A stretch of 64,000 bases of DNA from Porifericola rhodea (GTDB lineage Bacteria; Bacteroidota; Bacteroidia; Cytophagales; Cyclobacteriaceae), in assembly GCF_030506305.1 (NCBI RefSeq), contig NZ_CP119421.1, positions 2,434,501 to 2,498,500 of the forward strand. Reading direction: 5' to 3'. Positions 1-9,500 of the stretch are shown one piece after another (within the stretch, counting starts at the first letter, position 1; each line of letters starts with the position of its first letter). The notes beneath the pieces are model-generated. The model did no database searches and was not told the origin of the DNA. It saw nothing but the letters and a program-made list of their open reading frames with translations. Position numbers and translations under genes: made by a program.

Positions 1-2
1 TT

Positions 3-2411
3 TTGCTTGCGCTATTCTTATGGGATTTTCCTTATCAAAGCTATTGTTTTGTAGCAGTTTTTGTATTGCAGGCCATTGTAGTTTTTCGTTTTTTCAAAAA
101 ACTGACCGCTCAAATACAGTCAGTAGAAACTCATCTGGAGAAATTAGCCTCCGGTAAGCTTAAAGAAAAAGCTGCGCTCCCATACGGTATGGCACATACC
201 GCTATCAAACATGTAAACCAGCTGTATACCCAAATGGAAGAAGCCACCCACTACATAGAGAAAATAGGGGGGCGTCAGGAGGAACTAGAAATGCTGCACC
301 TGAATACCGCTGATCATTTAGGCAAAGCTCTTACAGATATGCGGACAAAGATGCAGGTTTACCAGGACGAAGAGCAAAAAAGAAACTGGAGTACCGAAGG
401 ACACGCACTTTTTGCTGAAATTCTTCGTGAGCATAATGATGATCTTGACGCATTCAGCAATGAGGTGATTCAGCAGATTGTCAAGTATTTAAGATGTAAC
501 CAGGGTAGCATGTTTGTGCTGAATGATGATGAGGAAGAAGCCTATATGGAGCTTGCCGCCTGCTATGCGTATGACAAACGGAAATACGAAGAAAAAAGAT
601 TTAAGATTGGCCAGGGGCTGGTAGGGCAGTGTGCTGTTGAAAAGCAGACTATTTTCATGACTGATATACCTCAGCACTATGTTAATATTACCTCCGGATT
701 AGGCGAAGCCACACCTTCTAATCTGGTAATTGTACCTTTAATAGTCAATGATAAACTGCACGGTGTGTTAGAGTTGGCCTCTTTTCAAAAGCTGGAAGCC
801 TATCAGCTTAGTTTTCTTGAGAAAGTAGCAGAGAGTATAGCTTCTACGCTGGATACCGTCAAAGTAACCATACAAACCAAGCGACTGCTGGATAACTCAC
901 ACGACCTTACTGCCGAACTTAGGGAGAGAGAAGAGGTAATGAGAGAGCATTTAGAGACACTCACCGAAGCACAGGAAGAGATGCGTACCCAGCAGACAGA
1001 GCTTCAGTGGGTTTTTAGAGCTATGGATAATAGTCTACTTACTGCGTCTTTTGACCTTAATGGAGAACTACTCAACGCTAATGAAAAGCTTCTGGATCTT
1101 TGTGGCTATTCTTTAGAAAAGCTCCAGCTCCATTCTGCTACGCTTCTTAAAATGCAGTATGCCGATGAGACTTTCTGGACAGATATGCAGGAAGGAATTA
1201 TCCGCACGTTTGATTTTAAAGTGAGTACTTCCAAAGGAGAAGAAAAGTGGATCAACGCCTCTTTTACTCCCATGAAGGTAGATGATAATGGTAATCAGAA
1301 AAAAATTCTGATGCTGGGTACAGATATAACCAAGCAAAAACTTGTTTTGGAAAAGCTATCTCTCGTAGCAAACAATACAGATAATTCCGTCATCATTACG
1401 GATAATGAAGGATATATAGAGTTTGTAAATGAAGGCTTTACTAAAATGACAGGTTATAGTGAAGTAGAAGTCTTAGGCAGAAAACCTGGCGCTCTGTTAC
1501 AGGGACCTAAAACGGATCAGGAAACAGTAAATCGCATTCGCCAGAAACTGAAGAAAGGAGAGCCATTCTATGAGGATATTCTCAACTACCGGAAAGGTGG
1601 AGGAAGCTATTGGATTTCGTTAGTAATTAACCCGGTGAAGAACGATAAAGGCCAGATAGAAAAGTACATATCTATACAAACTGATGTTTCGGCTATTAAG
1701 GAAACTACTTTAGAATACACTTATAAACTGGAGGCAATAGGCAGAACCAACGCCATTCTGGACTTTGACCCTGAAGGCAATATTCTGGATGCTAACGCAA
1801 TTTTTATGAGCGTTACTGGCTACGATAAGGAAGAGCTAATTGGTAAGCCTTATGACTATCTGTTGCCCGACTCAGAAAAAGATAAGCCTCAGGTTCAGTT
1901 AATGTGGGACAATCTGAAAGAAGGTACTTTTTTCTCTGGAGAGTTTATCCAGAAAAGTAAAGAAGACAAAGACCTATGGCTTAACGGCACCTTTAACCCA
2001 ATCTTTAATCTGGATGGTAAACTGCATAAAATTCTCATGTTCGCGCAATTTACTACGCATGAGAAAGAAAAGCAGAATGAGCTGAGCAGTATGCTTGAAG
2101 CTCTGAACAAAGCTGTGCTCACTTTGGAAATGGATGCAGAAGGCATGCTGAAAAAGGCAAACCCCTTATTTCTTAAAACCTTTGGCTACAAGAGGTCTGA
2201 GATTGCGAGGAAGGACATCCTGAACTTTGTTAAGAATGGTAGCCGTATTCCAGAGGTGCTAAAGCAACTCAATGAAGAAGAAAACGTTAGTTGCCCTCTC
2301 ACTTTTATTACTAAAGAGGGAGAAGAAAAAACTTATCAGGCTACGTTTAACGGTATGCGTAATCTTAAGCATGAGCTACATCGGGTAGCAGTAATCCTAA
2401 ACGAGCTATAA
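3..2411 (+). CDS. PAS/GAF multi-sensor protein without kinase domain (5' end outside window)
   Basis: This is a multi-domain signalling protein whose N-terminus probably lies outside the window, because the frame is open to the window edge. In the visible 802 residues there is one membrane segment (about 10-30), a HAMP-like linker (31-85), a coiled coil, a GAF domain (about 145-285), a second coiled coil (300-335) and four consecutive PAS domains (about 335-450, 455-575, 580-690 and 695-800). The protein stops after the last PAS: there is no HisKA, HATPase, GGDEF or receiver domain, so any output must go through a partner. The GAF domain is closely related to that of the gene at 3484-5250 on the other strand; both contain the residues ITSGLG and ELASFQ. 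A CheR-type methyltransferase follows 28 bp downstream and is the obvious candidate partner. Ligands of the sensory domains are unknown. Confidence 0.85.
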   Translation: MLALFLWDFPYQSYCFVAVFVLQAIVVFRFFKKLTAQIQSVETHLEKLASGKLKEKAALPYGMAHTAIKHVNQLYTQMEEATHYIEKIGGRQEELEMLHLNTADHLGKALTDMRTKMQVYQDEEQKRNWSTEGHALFAEILREHNDDLDAFSNEVIQQIVKYLRCNQGSMFVLNDDEEEAYMELAACYAYDKRKYEEKRFKIGQGLVGQCAVEKQTIFMTDIPQHYVNITSGLGEATPSNLVIVPLIVNDKLHGVLELASFQKLEAYQLSFLEKVAESIASTLDTVKVTIQTKRLLDNSHDLTAELREREEVMREHLETLTEAQEEMRTQQTELQWVFRAMDNSLLTASFDLNGELLNANEKLLDLCGYSLEKLQLHSATLLKMQYADETFWTDMQEGIIRTFDFKVSTSKGEEKWINASFTPMKVDDNGNQKKILMLGTDITKQKLVLEKLSLVANNTDNSVIITDNEGYIEFVNEGFTKMTGYSEVEVLGRKPGALLQGPKTDQETVNRIRQKLKKGEPFYEDILNYRKGGGSYWISLVINPVKNDKGQIEKYISIQTDVSAIKETTLEYTYKLEAIGRTNAILDFDPEGNILDANAIFMSVTGYDKEELIGKPYDYLLPDSEKDKPQVQLMWDNLKEGTFFSGEFIQKSKEDKDLWLNGTFNPIFNLDGKLHKILMFAQFTTHEKEKQNELSSMLEALNKAVLTLEMDAEGMLKKANPLFLKTFGYKRSEIARKDILNFVKNGSRIPEVLKQLNEEENVSCPLTFITKEGEEKTYQATFNGMRNLKHELHRVAVILNEL

Positions 2412-2439
2412 TTCATTCATATTTTAAAAACTGCTCTTA

Positions 2440-3285
2440 ATGACAGAAACTGATACTTTGACGCATACTCCTATTTCCATTACGGATGAAGAGCTAAATT
2501 CGCTGACACAAGCTATTCTGCGTCGCTATGGAATTGATTTTACCTGCTATGAACCAATTTCTCTAAAGAGAAGAGTCATTAGAGCTATAAATGTGCTCAA
2601 ACTAGAGTCTGTACACAATCTATGGGTAAAATTGCTGCGCGATCGTGACTTTATTGTTCCTTTTATAGATGAGGTAGCAGTTGGACTTACCTCTATGTTT
2701 CGTGACCCTGTACTTTGGCGTACATTAAAAGAGAAGATCATTCGTACAATTCCTAAGAAAAACGCTCTTAACATATGGCATGCGGGCTGTTCTACTGGTG
2801 AGGAAGTATATAGCATGGCTATAGTATTACATGAAATGGGACTGCTCTCAAGTGCTCAGGCATGGGCTACTGATATGAGCGAAGCCTCTCTTAAAACCGC
2901 GCAACAGGGAGTGTACCACAGCCTGAAAATTCAGGAGTATGGAAAAAACTTTGAGCAGTACAATAATATCGGACTCTTTAAAAGGTATTATCGTCCCGAG
3001 GGAGATCATGGAAAGATGAATGATTCTCTGGTACAGCATGTAAACTTTAAAGCGCATAACCTAATTACAGATCCTGTAGAAGGAAATTATGATATCATTT
3101 TTTGCCGCAATGTAATGATATACTTTGACCAGGCATCTAAAATCAAACTACTGGATGAATTTTATAATCACCTCAATACAGGAGGCTTATTAATAATTGG
3201 CTTTTACGATGCTTTAGTCCCACTTATTGACAAAAGTAAGTTTCACTTTCTGGACCTAAACGCGAAGGTATTTCAGAAGATTTAA
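2440..3285 (+). CDS. CheR-type S-adenosylmethionine-dependent protein methyltransferase
   Basis: This 281-residue protein has the CheR fold: an N-terminal helical domain (about 10-80) and a Rossmann-type AdoMet-binding domain (about 85-280). The AdoMet motif WHAGCSTGEE lies at residues 113-122, and the CheR signature FCRNVMIYFD is near residue 225. Family members methylate glutamates on chemoreceptors or related coiled-coil sensors. No chemoreceptor, CheB, CheA or CheW is visible here. The gene lies 28 bp after the PAS/GAF sensor gene, so the two are probably co-transcribed, and the methyltransferase may act on that protein or another non-chemotaxis target (inference). A hairpin with a T-tract ends the unit about 30 bp downstream. 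Confidence 0.9.
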   Translation: MTETDTLTHTPISITDEELNSLTQAILRRYGIDFTCYEPISLKRRVIRAINVLKLESVHNLWVKLLRDRDFIVPFIDEVAVGLTSMFRDPVLWRTLKEKIIRTIPKKNALNIWHAGCSTGEEVYSMAIVLHEMGLLSSAQAWATDMSEASLKTAQQGVYHSLKIQEYGKNFEQYNNIGLFKRYYRPEGDHGKMNDSLVQHVNFKAHNLITDPVEGNYDIIFCRNVMIYFDQASKIKLLDEFYNHLNTGGLLIIGFYDALVPLIDKSKFHFLDLNAKVFQKI

Positions 3286-3313
3286 GTAGTATGTTTTATT
3301 TGGTTTGTTGTTG

Positions 3314-3357
3314 AACCCAGGCTTTGACATATGTTAATAGCTTGGGTTTTTTCTTTT
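3314..3357 (+). terminator. rho-independent terminator after the CheR-type gene
   Basis: The arms AACCCAGGCT and AGCTTGGGTT pair with one mismatch, and a T-rich run (TTTTTTCTTTTT) follows on the plus strand. It ends the sensor/CheR unit. Confidence 0.75.
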
Positions 3358-3411
3358 TGGTTACCTTATAGGATTTGAGTTGCTCTACTACAAAAGGGCG
3401 GGTAAATAAAC

Positions 3412-3447
3412 AAAAAAAGAGCAATACATCATCCGACATATTGCTCT
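3412..3447 (-). terminator. rho-independent terminator of the GAF/PAS sensor gene
   Basis: The arms AGAGCAATA and TATTGCTCT are perfectly complementary and are followed on the minus strand by a run of seven T. The hairpin lies just downstream of the stop of the gene at 3484-5250. Confidence 0.85.
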
Positions 3448-3483
3448 AAGGTATATATATGGGTGTAATTGTAGAAGAAGTTA

Positions 3484-5250
3484 TTAAGCTTCTATTTCAA
3501 ATGTTTTGAGCTGTTTAGCATACATCTGCTCTGCTATCTGATCATCTGTGATATGGTAACGAGCTCCAATGTATTTCTCAATCTTGCCTTCTTTATCACG
3601 AATAGGTACGATAGTCGCATCTACCCAGTAATGAGAGCTATCCTTGGCCTTGTTTTTAATTATACTTCTAAAGGTTTCACCTCTCTTAATTGTATCCCAA
3701 AACCTCTTAAATAAGGCCGAAGGCATATCGTGATGGCGGAAAATGTTATGCTCTCTGCCAATAAGCTCTTCTCTGGAGTACTTAGATATCTGGCAGAGCT
3801 TATCATTAACAAATGTGATAGTACCATTGAGGTCAGCTTCAGAAAGAATAGTAGTATGCCCAAATACTAATTCTCTTGTCTGTAGCTGATCGTAGAGGCT
3901 CTTGCTTTCTTCCATCTGGCGTTGAGCATGTTCCTGTGTAGCAGACAGTTCCTCCATATTCTGACGCATCTCTTCTTCCTGTGCTCTTAGCTCTTCTGAT
4001 TGCTCCTGGGCCTGTCTTAACAAGAACTGAGTTTGTTTTACTACCTTCTGATTGTTGATTTGAGAAGCTAATATCTCTCCCATCTTTTCCAGAAAGTCTA
4101 TCTCATGCGCTTCAAAAGTTTGAAACGAGGCTAATTCAATAATACCCTGAACCGTATCATTTGTGATCAGGGGCATTACTATGAGTGCCTTAGGAGTAGC
4201 GTGGCCAAGACCAGAAGTAATGCGGACATAGTTTTGAGGAATCTCAGTCAGGTAAATGTATTGCCTTTCCATATAGGCCTGTCCTACGAGCCCTTCGCCG
4301 GGAGCAATAGCTTTATCGGTAAATTTTTTTCTGCCATATGCATAGCAGGCTCTCAGCACAATTTCAGGAGTATCAGAATCATTTTCTATTAAAAATAGGC
4401 CCCCCTGATTCACATTCATGTATTTAACGACAGTAGAGACAATTTTATCATACAGTGTGTCATCATCCTGCGACTCACGTATTACTTTAGATATGAGCGA
4501 AACCCCCTCATTGGTCCATTGCCTCTTCTTCTCTTCAGCCTGGTTTTTCTGTAGTTCTTCACTTTTTTTGATGTTCTCTTCTTTCTCTATTTCCAGCTTT
4601 CTTTTTTCACTTTCAGCAATTTGTCTGGAAGTCTCGCTTTCATTCTCAGCCTGTTTGCCTATTGCAACCAAACCGAGGACACAACCTAGCTGGGTAGTGA
4701 TGGCCAATAAAATAGCTACAGTACTTAACCAGCCACTACGCAATACAGTTGAGTCATATGCAGAATGAAACCAGTGTTTGGTAATAGGGAAAGTAATAAT
4801 GATAATAGCGCAGACAAGTATAGAAAAGAAGATTGATGTCTTCTCTTTAATATCATAAATGACTAAGGGTATGAGGGAAAAGCTTAGCTCCAGCAGGTAT
4901 ACACTGGGCAATGGATCTTCATGAGCGGCACTTAAGCTTGCGTTGTATATGGCTCCCAATGTAATTGGAATCAATGTAACAATGATCCGGGAAGCATCAT
5001 AAGCACCCTGTTTGTTTAAAAGTACCACACTGGCACAAAGTAAGCCGCCTACTCCAGGGTACCATACCAGGGGAGGAAAATAGAACAGCGTGATGATAGA
5101 AAAAGGGATACCCACAAAAGCAAATATGACCAAACCAATGATATTAGTAGGTCTAATCCTTCTTTTTAGATGTATAGGTAACTCATCGTGAATTCCGGTA
5201 TCTAGCAATCTGAGGAAAGCTGATTTGGAAGTAGGCGTATTTACACTCAT
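3484..5250 (-). CDS. Membrane-anchored GAF/PAS sensor without kinase domain
   Basis: This 588-residue protein begins with about six hydrophobic segments (residues about 35-200), followed by a coiled coil (205-245), a GAF domain (about 245-395), another coiled coil (400-460) and a C-terminal PAS domain (about 465-575) of the aerotaxis-like type, with the residues SREELIG and HYWVDA. It lacks histidine kinase, cyclase and receiver domains. The GAF domain and the segment just before it (KRQWTNEG) resemble those of the protein encoded at 3-2411 (KRNWSTEG), so the two are paralogues that share a sensory core but differ in membrane anchor and PAS number. It is transcribed towards the CheR gene from an isolated, AT-rich promoter region. 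The ligand and output are unknown. Confidence 0.85.
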   Translation of the reverse strand: MSVNTPTSKSAFLRLLDTGIHDELPIHLKRRIRPTNIIGLVIFAFVGIPFSIITLFYFPPLVWYPGVGGLLCASVVLLNKQGAYDASRIIVTLIPITLGAIYNASLSAAHEDPLPSVYLLELSFSLIPLVIYDIKEKTSIFFSILVCAIIIITFPITKHWFHSAYDSTVLRSGWLSTVAILLAITTQLGCVLGLVAIGKQAENESETSRQIAESEKRKLEIEKEENIKKSEELQKNQAEEKKRQWTNEGVSLISKVIRESQDDDTLYDKIVSTVVKYMNVNQGGLFLIENDSDTPEIVLRACYAYGRKKFTDKAIAPGEGLVGQAYMERQYIYLTEIPQNYVRITSGLGHATPKALIVMPLITNDTVQGIIELASFQTFEAHEIDFLEKMGEILASQINNQKVVKQTQFLLRQAQEQSEELRAQEEEMRQNMEELSATQEHAQRQMEESKSLYDQLQTRELVFGHTTILSEADLNGTITFVNDKLCQISKYSREELIGREHNIFRHHDMPSALFKRFWDTIKRGETFRSIIKNKAKDSSHYWVDATIVPIRDKEGKIEKYIGARYHITDDQIAEQMYAKQLKTFEIEA

Positions 5251-5648
5251 GTCTGTTATACCAATAGATATATGCTAAATAATTACAATTGTAAAACTTC
5301 ATATATCCTTAGTAGAAACCAATTTACATTAGCCAATAAACCTAAAATGTAAGTTTTACTTAGTAATGTTTGTTCATGTAGTTTAGGCTTAAGCATCTGT
5401 AAACATTATGGTAAATTATATGGTACAATTTTGCATGTTTCTATAATTATATTGTAAATATTTAAGGTTTTATTCAGCGATAGAGGGGTGTATATCGGTT
5501 AAATATCTATTTCAAGTGTAGAAATTTAGAGAAAAATAATCTGTAGATATAAATTCATACCTTCTTTTAACTACCTGATTAAATTGTTCAGCTAGTAATC
5601 TATTGAATTTTTTGTTGATTCATTGTAAACATTTCGTTAAAAAATAGC
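5251..5648. other. AT-rich intergenic region
   Basis: These 398 bp lie between two minus-strand genes and must carry the promoter of the GAF/PAS sensor gene. The sequence is strongly AT-rich. I find no tRNA, no convincing open frame and no strong terminator for the phosphopantetheinyl transferase; only a weak AGCT-armed hairpin followed by T residues is visible at about 5643-5670. Confidence 0.6.
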
Positions 5649-6392
5649 TTAATGATAGAGCTTATTTAGCATGTTTTCAAAAATATACTTGATGTTAAAA
5701 TGTGAGTTTTTTGGAATAGATAGTGAGATTACACTGTCTTTTATTGTGAAAGATATGGATTTATATTGGTAAAAATACGTAAAGTGGCTTTCTGTATAAC
5801 CCTCATTATTCTGAATCTGCTCAACCTCGTAGAGCTCCATAGGGGTAAATAAGCCTGTGTTCAAAACCTTTGAAAGGGACTCTTTGATAGTCCATAGACG
5901 GGTAAAAGCCAGTGACTCAGGTTCAGTAGATGTTATCAATTTTCTTTCTGAAGCAGTAGTCTGGGATCTGATGTGCTCATCATTGTCTGGACTAATTGTT
6001 TCTACATCTATACCCATAGGGTGCTCACGAGGATAAACAATGCAATGAGCCTGTCCGAATGAATGGCTAATACTAATTGAGGGAGGATCATGAGCTGGTA
6101 AATAAACTACTGGCTGATGAAAGATACCCGGCATAACTTTAAAAGAACAAGGATCTTTGAGTGAGAAGAATTTACTTATAACTTTTTTGGCAATGTACCG
6201 ACCTTGTATAAAGCTTTCCTGCTTCAGTTTGCTCGCAAATTGCTGATAGACTTCCTCCTCTTCAGGGTGTAAAAAGCTATCGCGCATAGCTATCAATGGT
6301 TGAGGGGCTTTATGAGTGTACCCCCAATAAAAGGATTTTGCCCACTTTTCTCTTTTTATCGGAATTTCTAATATGTATGTGTCCTCAGCCAT
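5649..6392 (-). CDS. 4'-phosphopantetheinyl transferase (Sfp/HetI type)
   Basis: This 247-residue enzyme is predicted to transfer the phosphopantetheine arm of coenzyme A to the active serine of carrier proteins. It shows the family motifs: SISHS (residues 108-112), GIDVE (127-131, with the Mg-binding Asp129 and Glu131) and WTIKESLSK (167-175, with W167, K170, E171 and K175). The length fits the Sfp/Gsp class rather than the short AcpS class. It lies directly downstream of the large polyketide synthase on the same strand, and its most likely substrate is the ACP of that synthase at Ser2102 (inference from context). A strong terminator at 6555-6582 separates the genes, so it probably has its own promoter in the 160-bp gap. 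Confidence 0.93.
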   Translation of the reverse strand: MAEDTYILEIPIKREKWAKSFYWGYTHKAPQPLIAMRDSFLHPEEEEVYQQFASKLKQESFIQGRYIAKKVISKFFSLKDPCSFKVMPGIFHQPVVYLPAHDPPSISISHSFGQAHCIVYPREHPMGIDVETISPDNDEHIRSQTTASERKLITSTEPESLAFTRLWTIKESLSKVLNTGLFTPMELYEVEQIQNNEGYTESHFTYFYQYKSISFTIKDSVISLSIPKNSHFNIKYIFENMLNKLYH

Positions 6393-6554
6393 AGGCTAAA
6401 ATATTAGAATTTGATTTTATTAGCTGTCAGCATTCAGTTTTACTAAGTTAGTTCTGTTTGGTCTAATAGTACGTAATGTAACTAAGAGTACTTGTTTTTA
6501 AACATGAACTCACTGTTAAATCTCTTGAAAAACAGCTAAGCACCAAGTATTTGT

Positions 6555-6582
6555 AAAAAAAAAGAGGGCCCGAAAGCCCTCT
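6555..6582 (-). terminator. rho-independent terminator of the polyketide synthase gene
   Basis: The arms AGAGGGC and GCCCTCT flank a 6-nt loop, and a run of A on the plus strand (T on the transcript) follows. It lies 4 bp past the PKS stop codon and so separates PKS and phosphopantetheinyl transferase transcription. Confidence 0.9.
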
Positions 6583-6586
6583 ACTA

Positions 6587-9500
6587 TTAAACCTTGATTG
6601 TAGGTACTGCTGCCTCCTCCAGCCTCTGTAAAATTAGCTCTTTATTTCGGCTCAAGAACCAGTGGTCGCCGTCTACAACTTCAAGTGTAAATTCTGCCTG
6701 TGTTTGCTCCTTCCACTGGCTTACCTCTTCTACCAGCACCACCTCATCTTGGGCAGCAGCAAAAGCGGTAATAGGGAAGTTAAGTCTCTCTTCTTCCTGA
6801 TACAAATAGCTCATAATCAGGGGCATGTCTTTGCGCATTACCGGTAGTATTCTTTTCAGAAAGTCTACGTCATCTATGTAATTCATAAGTGAGAGTAATC
6901 TTTCTTCTGAGTTTGTTTCTACTGCCGTCTGACTGATTACGTCTCGCTCCTTCCATTTACGGGTGAGCTGTGGCGCAATAGTACCTGTAATAAAGAGGTG
7001 TTGAGGAGACAAAGCATGGTGCATACGCAGATAACGAATTAACTCAAAGCCTACAATACCACCAAAGCTATGGCCCATAACAATAAAGGGCTTATCAAGA
7101 TAGGGGAGAATTACTTGCGCAAGCTCAGGTATCAGCTTCGCTATATCTTCGTAATGAGCTTCGTCTGCTCTATTCTCTCTACCAGGAAGCTGGAATGCCA
7201 GCACCTCACTACCTTTGGGCGGGTGGTACACAAAATGGCTAAACATAGAAGCTCCAGCACCTACCGGATGGAAACAGAAGATACGCTGCTGTACATCCTC
7301 TTTTAGCTTTTTGTTACGAATCATCCACTTATCCGCTATCACTTCTATATCGTCTTCGCTAGCAATACCAGAAGTTTCTACCTGCTCATGGGCTTGATCT
7401 TCTGTAGTATTTTTTGCTTCTTCCAGAAGTTGAGCAGCTAACTCGGTAATGCTAGGACCTTTAGCTATTTTCATCAACGGGAAATTGATTTCCAGTTTTT
7501 GGTGTATCCAGTTTCTAAGCTGGTTAAGCATAAGCGAATCAAGCCCCATAGCAGATATAGAAAGTTCAGTTTCAATCTGATCCGTAGAGGTGCCTAAAAT
7601 TTTAGACAAGGCCTCAGCTACCATACCTTTAAGCATAGGTACCTGGCTATCTTCGGTAGCCTGAAGTACCTGATCCATCAGGCCGGACTGACCTCCACGT
7701 CCTCCTCCCTGATTGGCTTCCTGCATAAAGTGCGCGAAGCGAACATCATTCTGTAAATGAGTAAAGAAACCTCTGAAATTTTTCCAGTCAAGGTTAGCAG
7801 CCATTCTTACCGCAGGCTTTTGGAGCAGAATATTTTCAATCTTTTCCGTTACCTGACTCAGACTTAAAGGTAACCAACCTTGGTTGGCTAGTACATTAAG
7901 TACATTACCACCCTCTTTAGACATACCGGCGTACATCCCTAATACTCCCAGGTTTACGGAAGAAGCCGCTAAGCCCTGCGACTGTCGGAATTTCGCCAGC
8001 TTATCCAGGAAGTTGTTTGCAGATGAATAATTTGATTGTCCGGGAAGCCCAAAAAGCGAGGAGATAGAAGACAGCATCAGGAAGAAATCCAGATTGTCAT
8101 CTTTGCTGGCTTGGTGTAAGTTCCAGGCACCCATTACTTTTGGCGTAAACACTCTCTGAAAACGCTGCATATCGGTATTCGGAAGAGTAGCATCATCTAA
8201 TACAGCAGCACTATGAATAATTCCTTTTAATGGAGGCATCTCTGTACGTATGCGCATCAGCAACTGCTGAATTGCCTGCTCATCAGTGATATCTAGCTTT
8301 ATACTATGTACCTCAACACCTTCTTGTTGCATTTGCTCTACCAGATCAAAGTCGCTTTGCTGTTTACCTCCGCTTCTGCTTAGTAGTACCAGGTTTTTAG
8401 CCCCTTTCTCGCTCAACCATTTAGCAAGCACAAGCCCAAAGCCACTGGCTCCTCCTGTTACAATATAAGTAGCATTAGCATCCAATTTAAGGCTGGTATT
8501 AGGTAACACTTTGACTGTGTCATCAGCCTGCATACTTACTGCAAGTTTTCCAACATGGGTTCCCTTACTTAACGTACGGAGTGCATCAGATAGTTGAGAA
8601 ATAGAGAATACCTGTAGAGGGTGAGCAGGTATTTCCTGTTCTACAATCAGGTCTACCACTTCCTGAAATAATTTCTTGCCCAAACGAGGTTTTTGCAGCA
8701 TCAGACGGTCCAGGTCTACTGCATGGAAAGATAAGTTGTCGCCAAAACGCTTCAGTGCGAGCTTGGTATCTTTATAGATATCTGCTTTTCCGATTTCTAT
8801 AAATGTGCCGAATGGAGCCAGACACTTGATACTTTGGGTAAGTCCTTTGCCGGAAAGAGAGTTGAGAATAACATCTACCCCTTTGCCATTGGTAACGGCT
8901 CTCACTTCATCAGCAAAGCTCAGGCTACGAGAGTCAAATACATGCTCTACGTCCATAGTGCTTACAAACTTACGCTTCTCTTCAGTACCTGCAGTAGCGA
9001 TAATACGAGCGCCTGCCTGCTGCGCCAGATGGATAGCAGCAATACCTACCCCTCCGGAGGCGGCATGAATAAGTACTGTATCTTCCTCGCTTAGTCTTGC
9101 CAGATAGTTAAGAGAGTAATGTGCTGTGAGGTAAACCACTGTTAAGGTAGCGGCTTCTTCAAAGCTCATGTGTTTAGGTTTCTGCACCACGCAGGAAGCA
9201 TTCGTAATGGTGTAGCCAGCAAACGAATTAGCAGACCAGGCCATTACTTCATCTCCAATTTTAATATCTTTTACCTGCTTACCTACTCTTTTGACAACAC
9301 CTGCGCATTCCAGACCGAGAGCTTTGCCGGCTACTCCTCCTTCCACGGCTTCGTCAGAGAGTAATCCCATCACATTCATGATGTCTTTAAAATTCAGACC
9401 GGCAGCTTTTACCTCTATTTCTACTTCCTGGTCTTTAAGCGCTCGCTGATCAGTTTGACGAAATACAATACCATCCAATGTGCCGTATTCTTTTACGATG

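Noticed and set aside
1365-1720. PAS domain resembling a LOV photosensor (GRKPGALLQGPKTD)
   Set aside because: The flavin-adduct cysteine of NCRFLQ is absent, so it is treated as an ordinary PAS domain.
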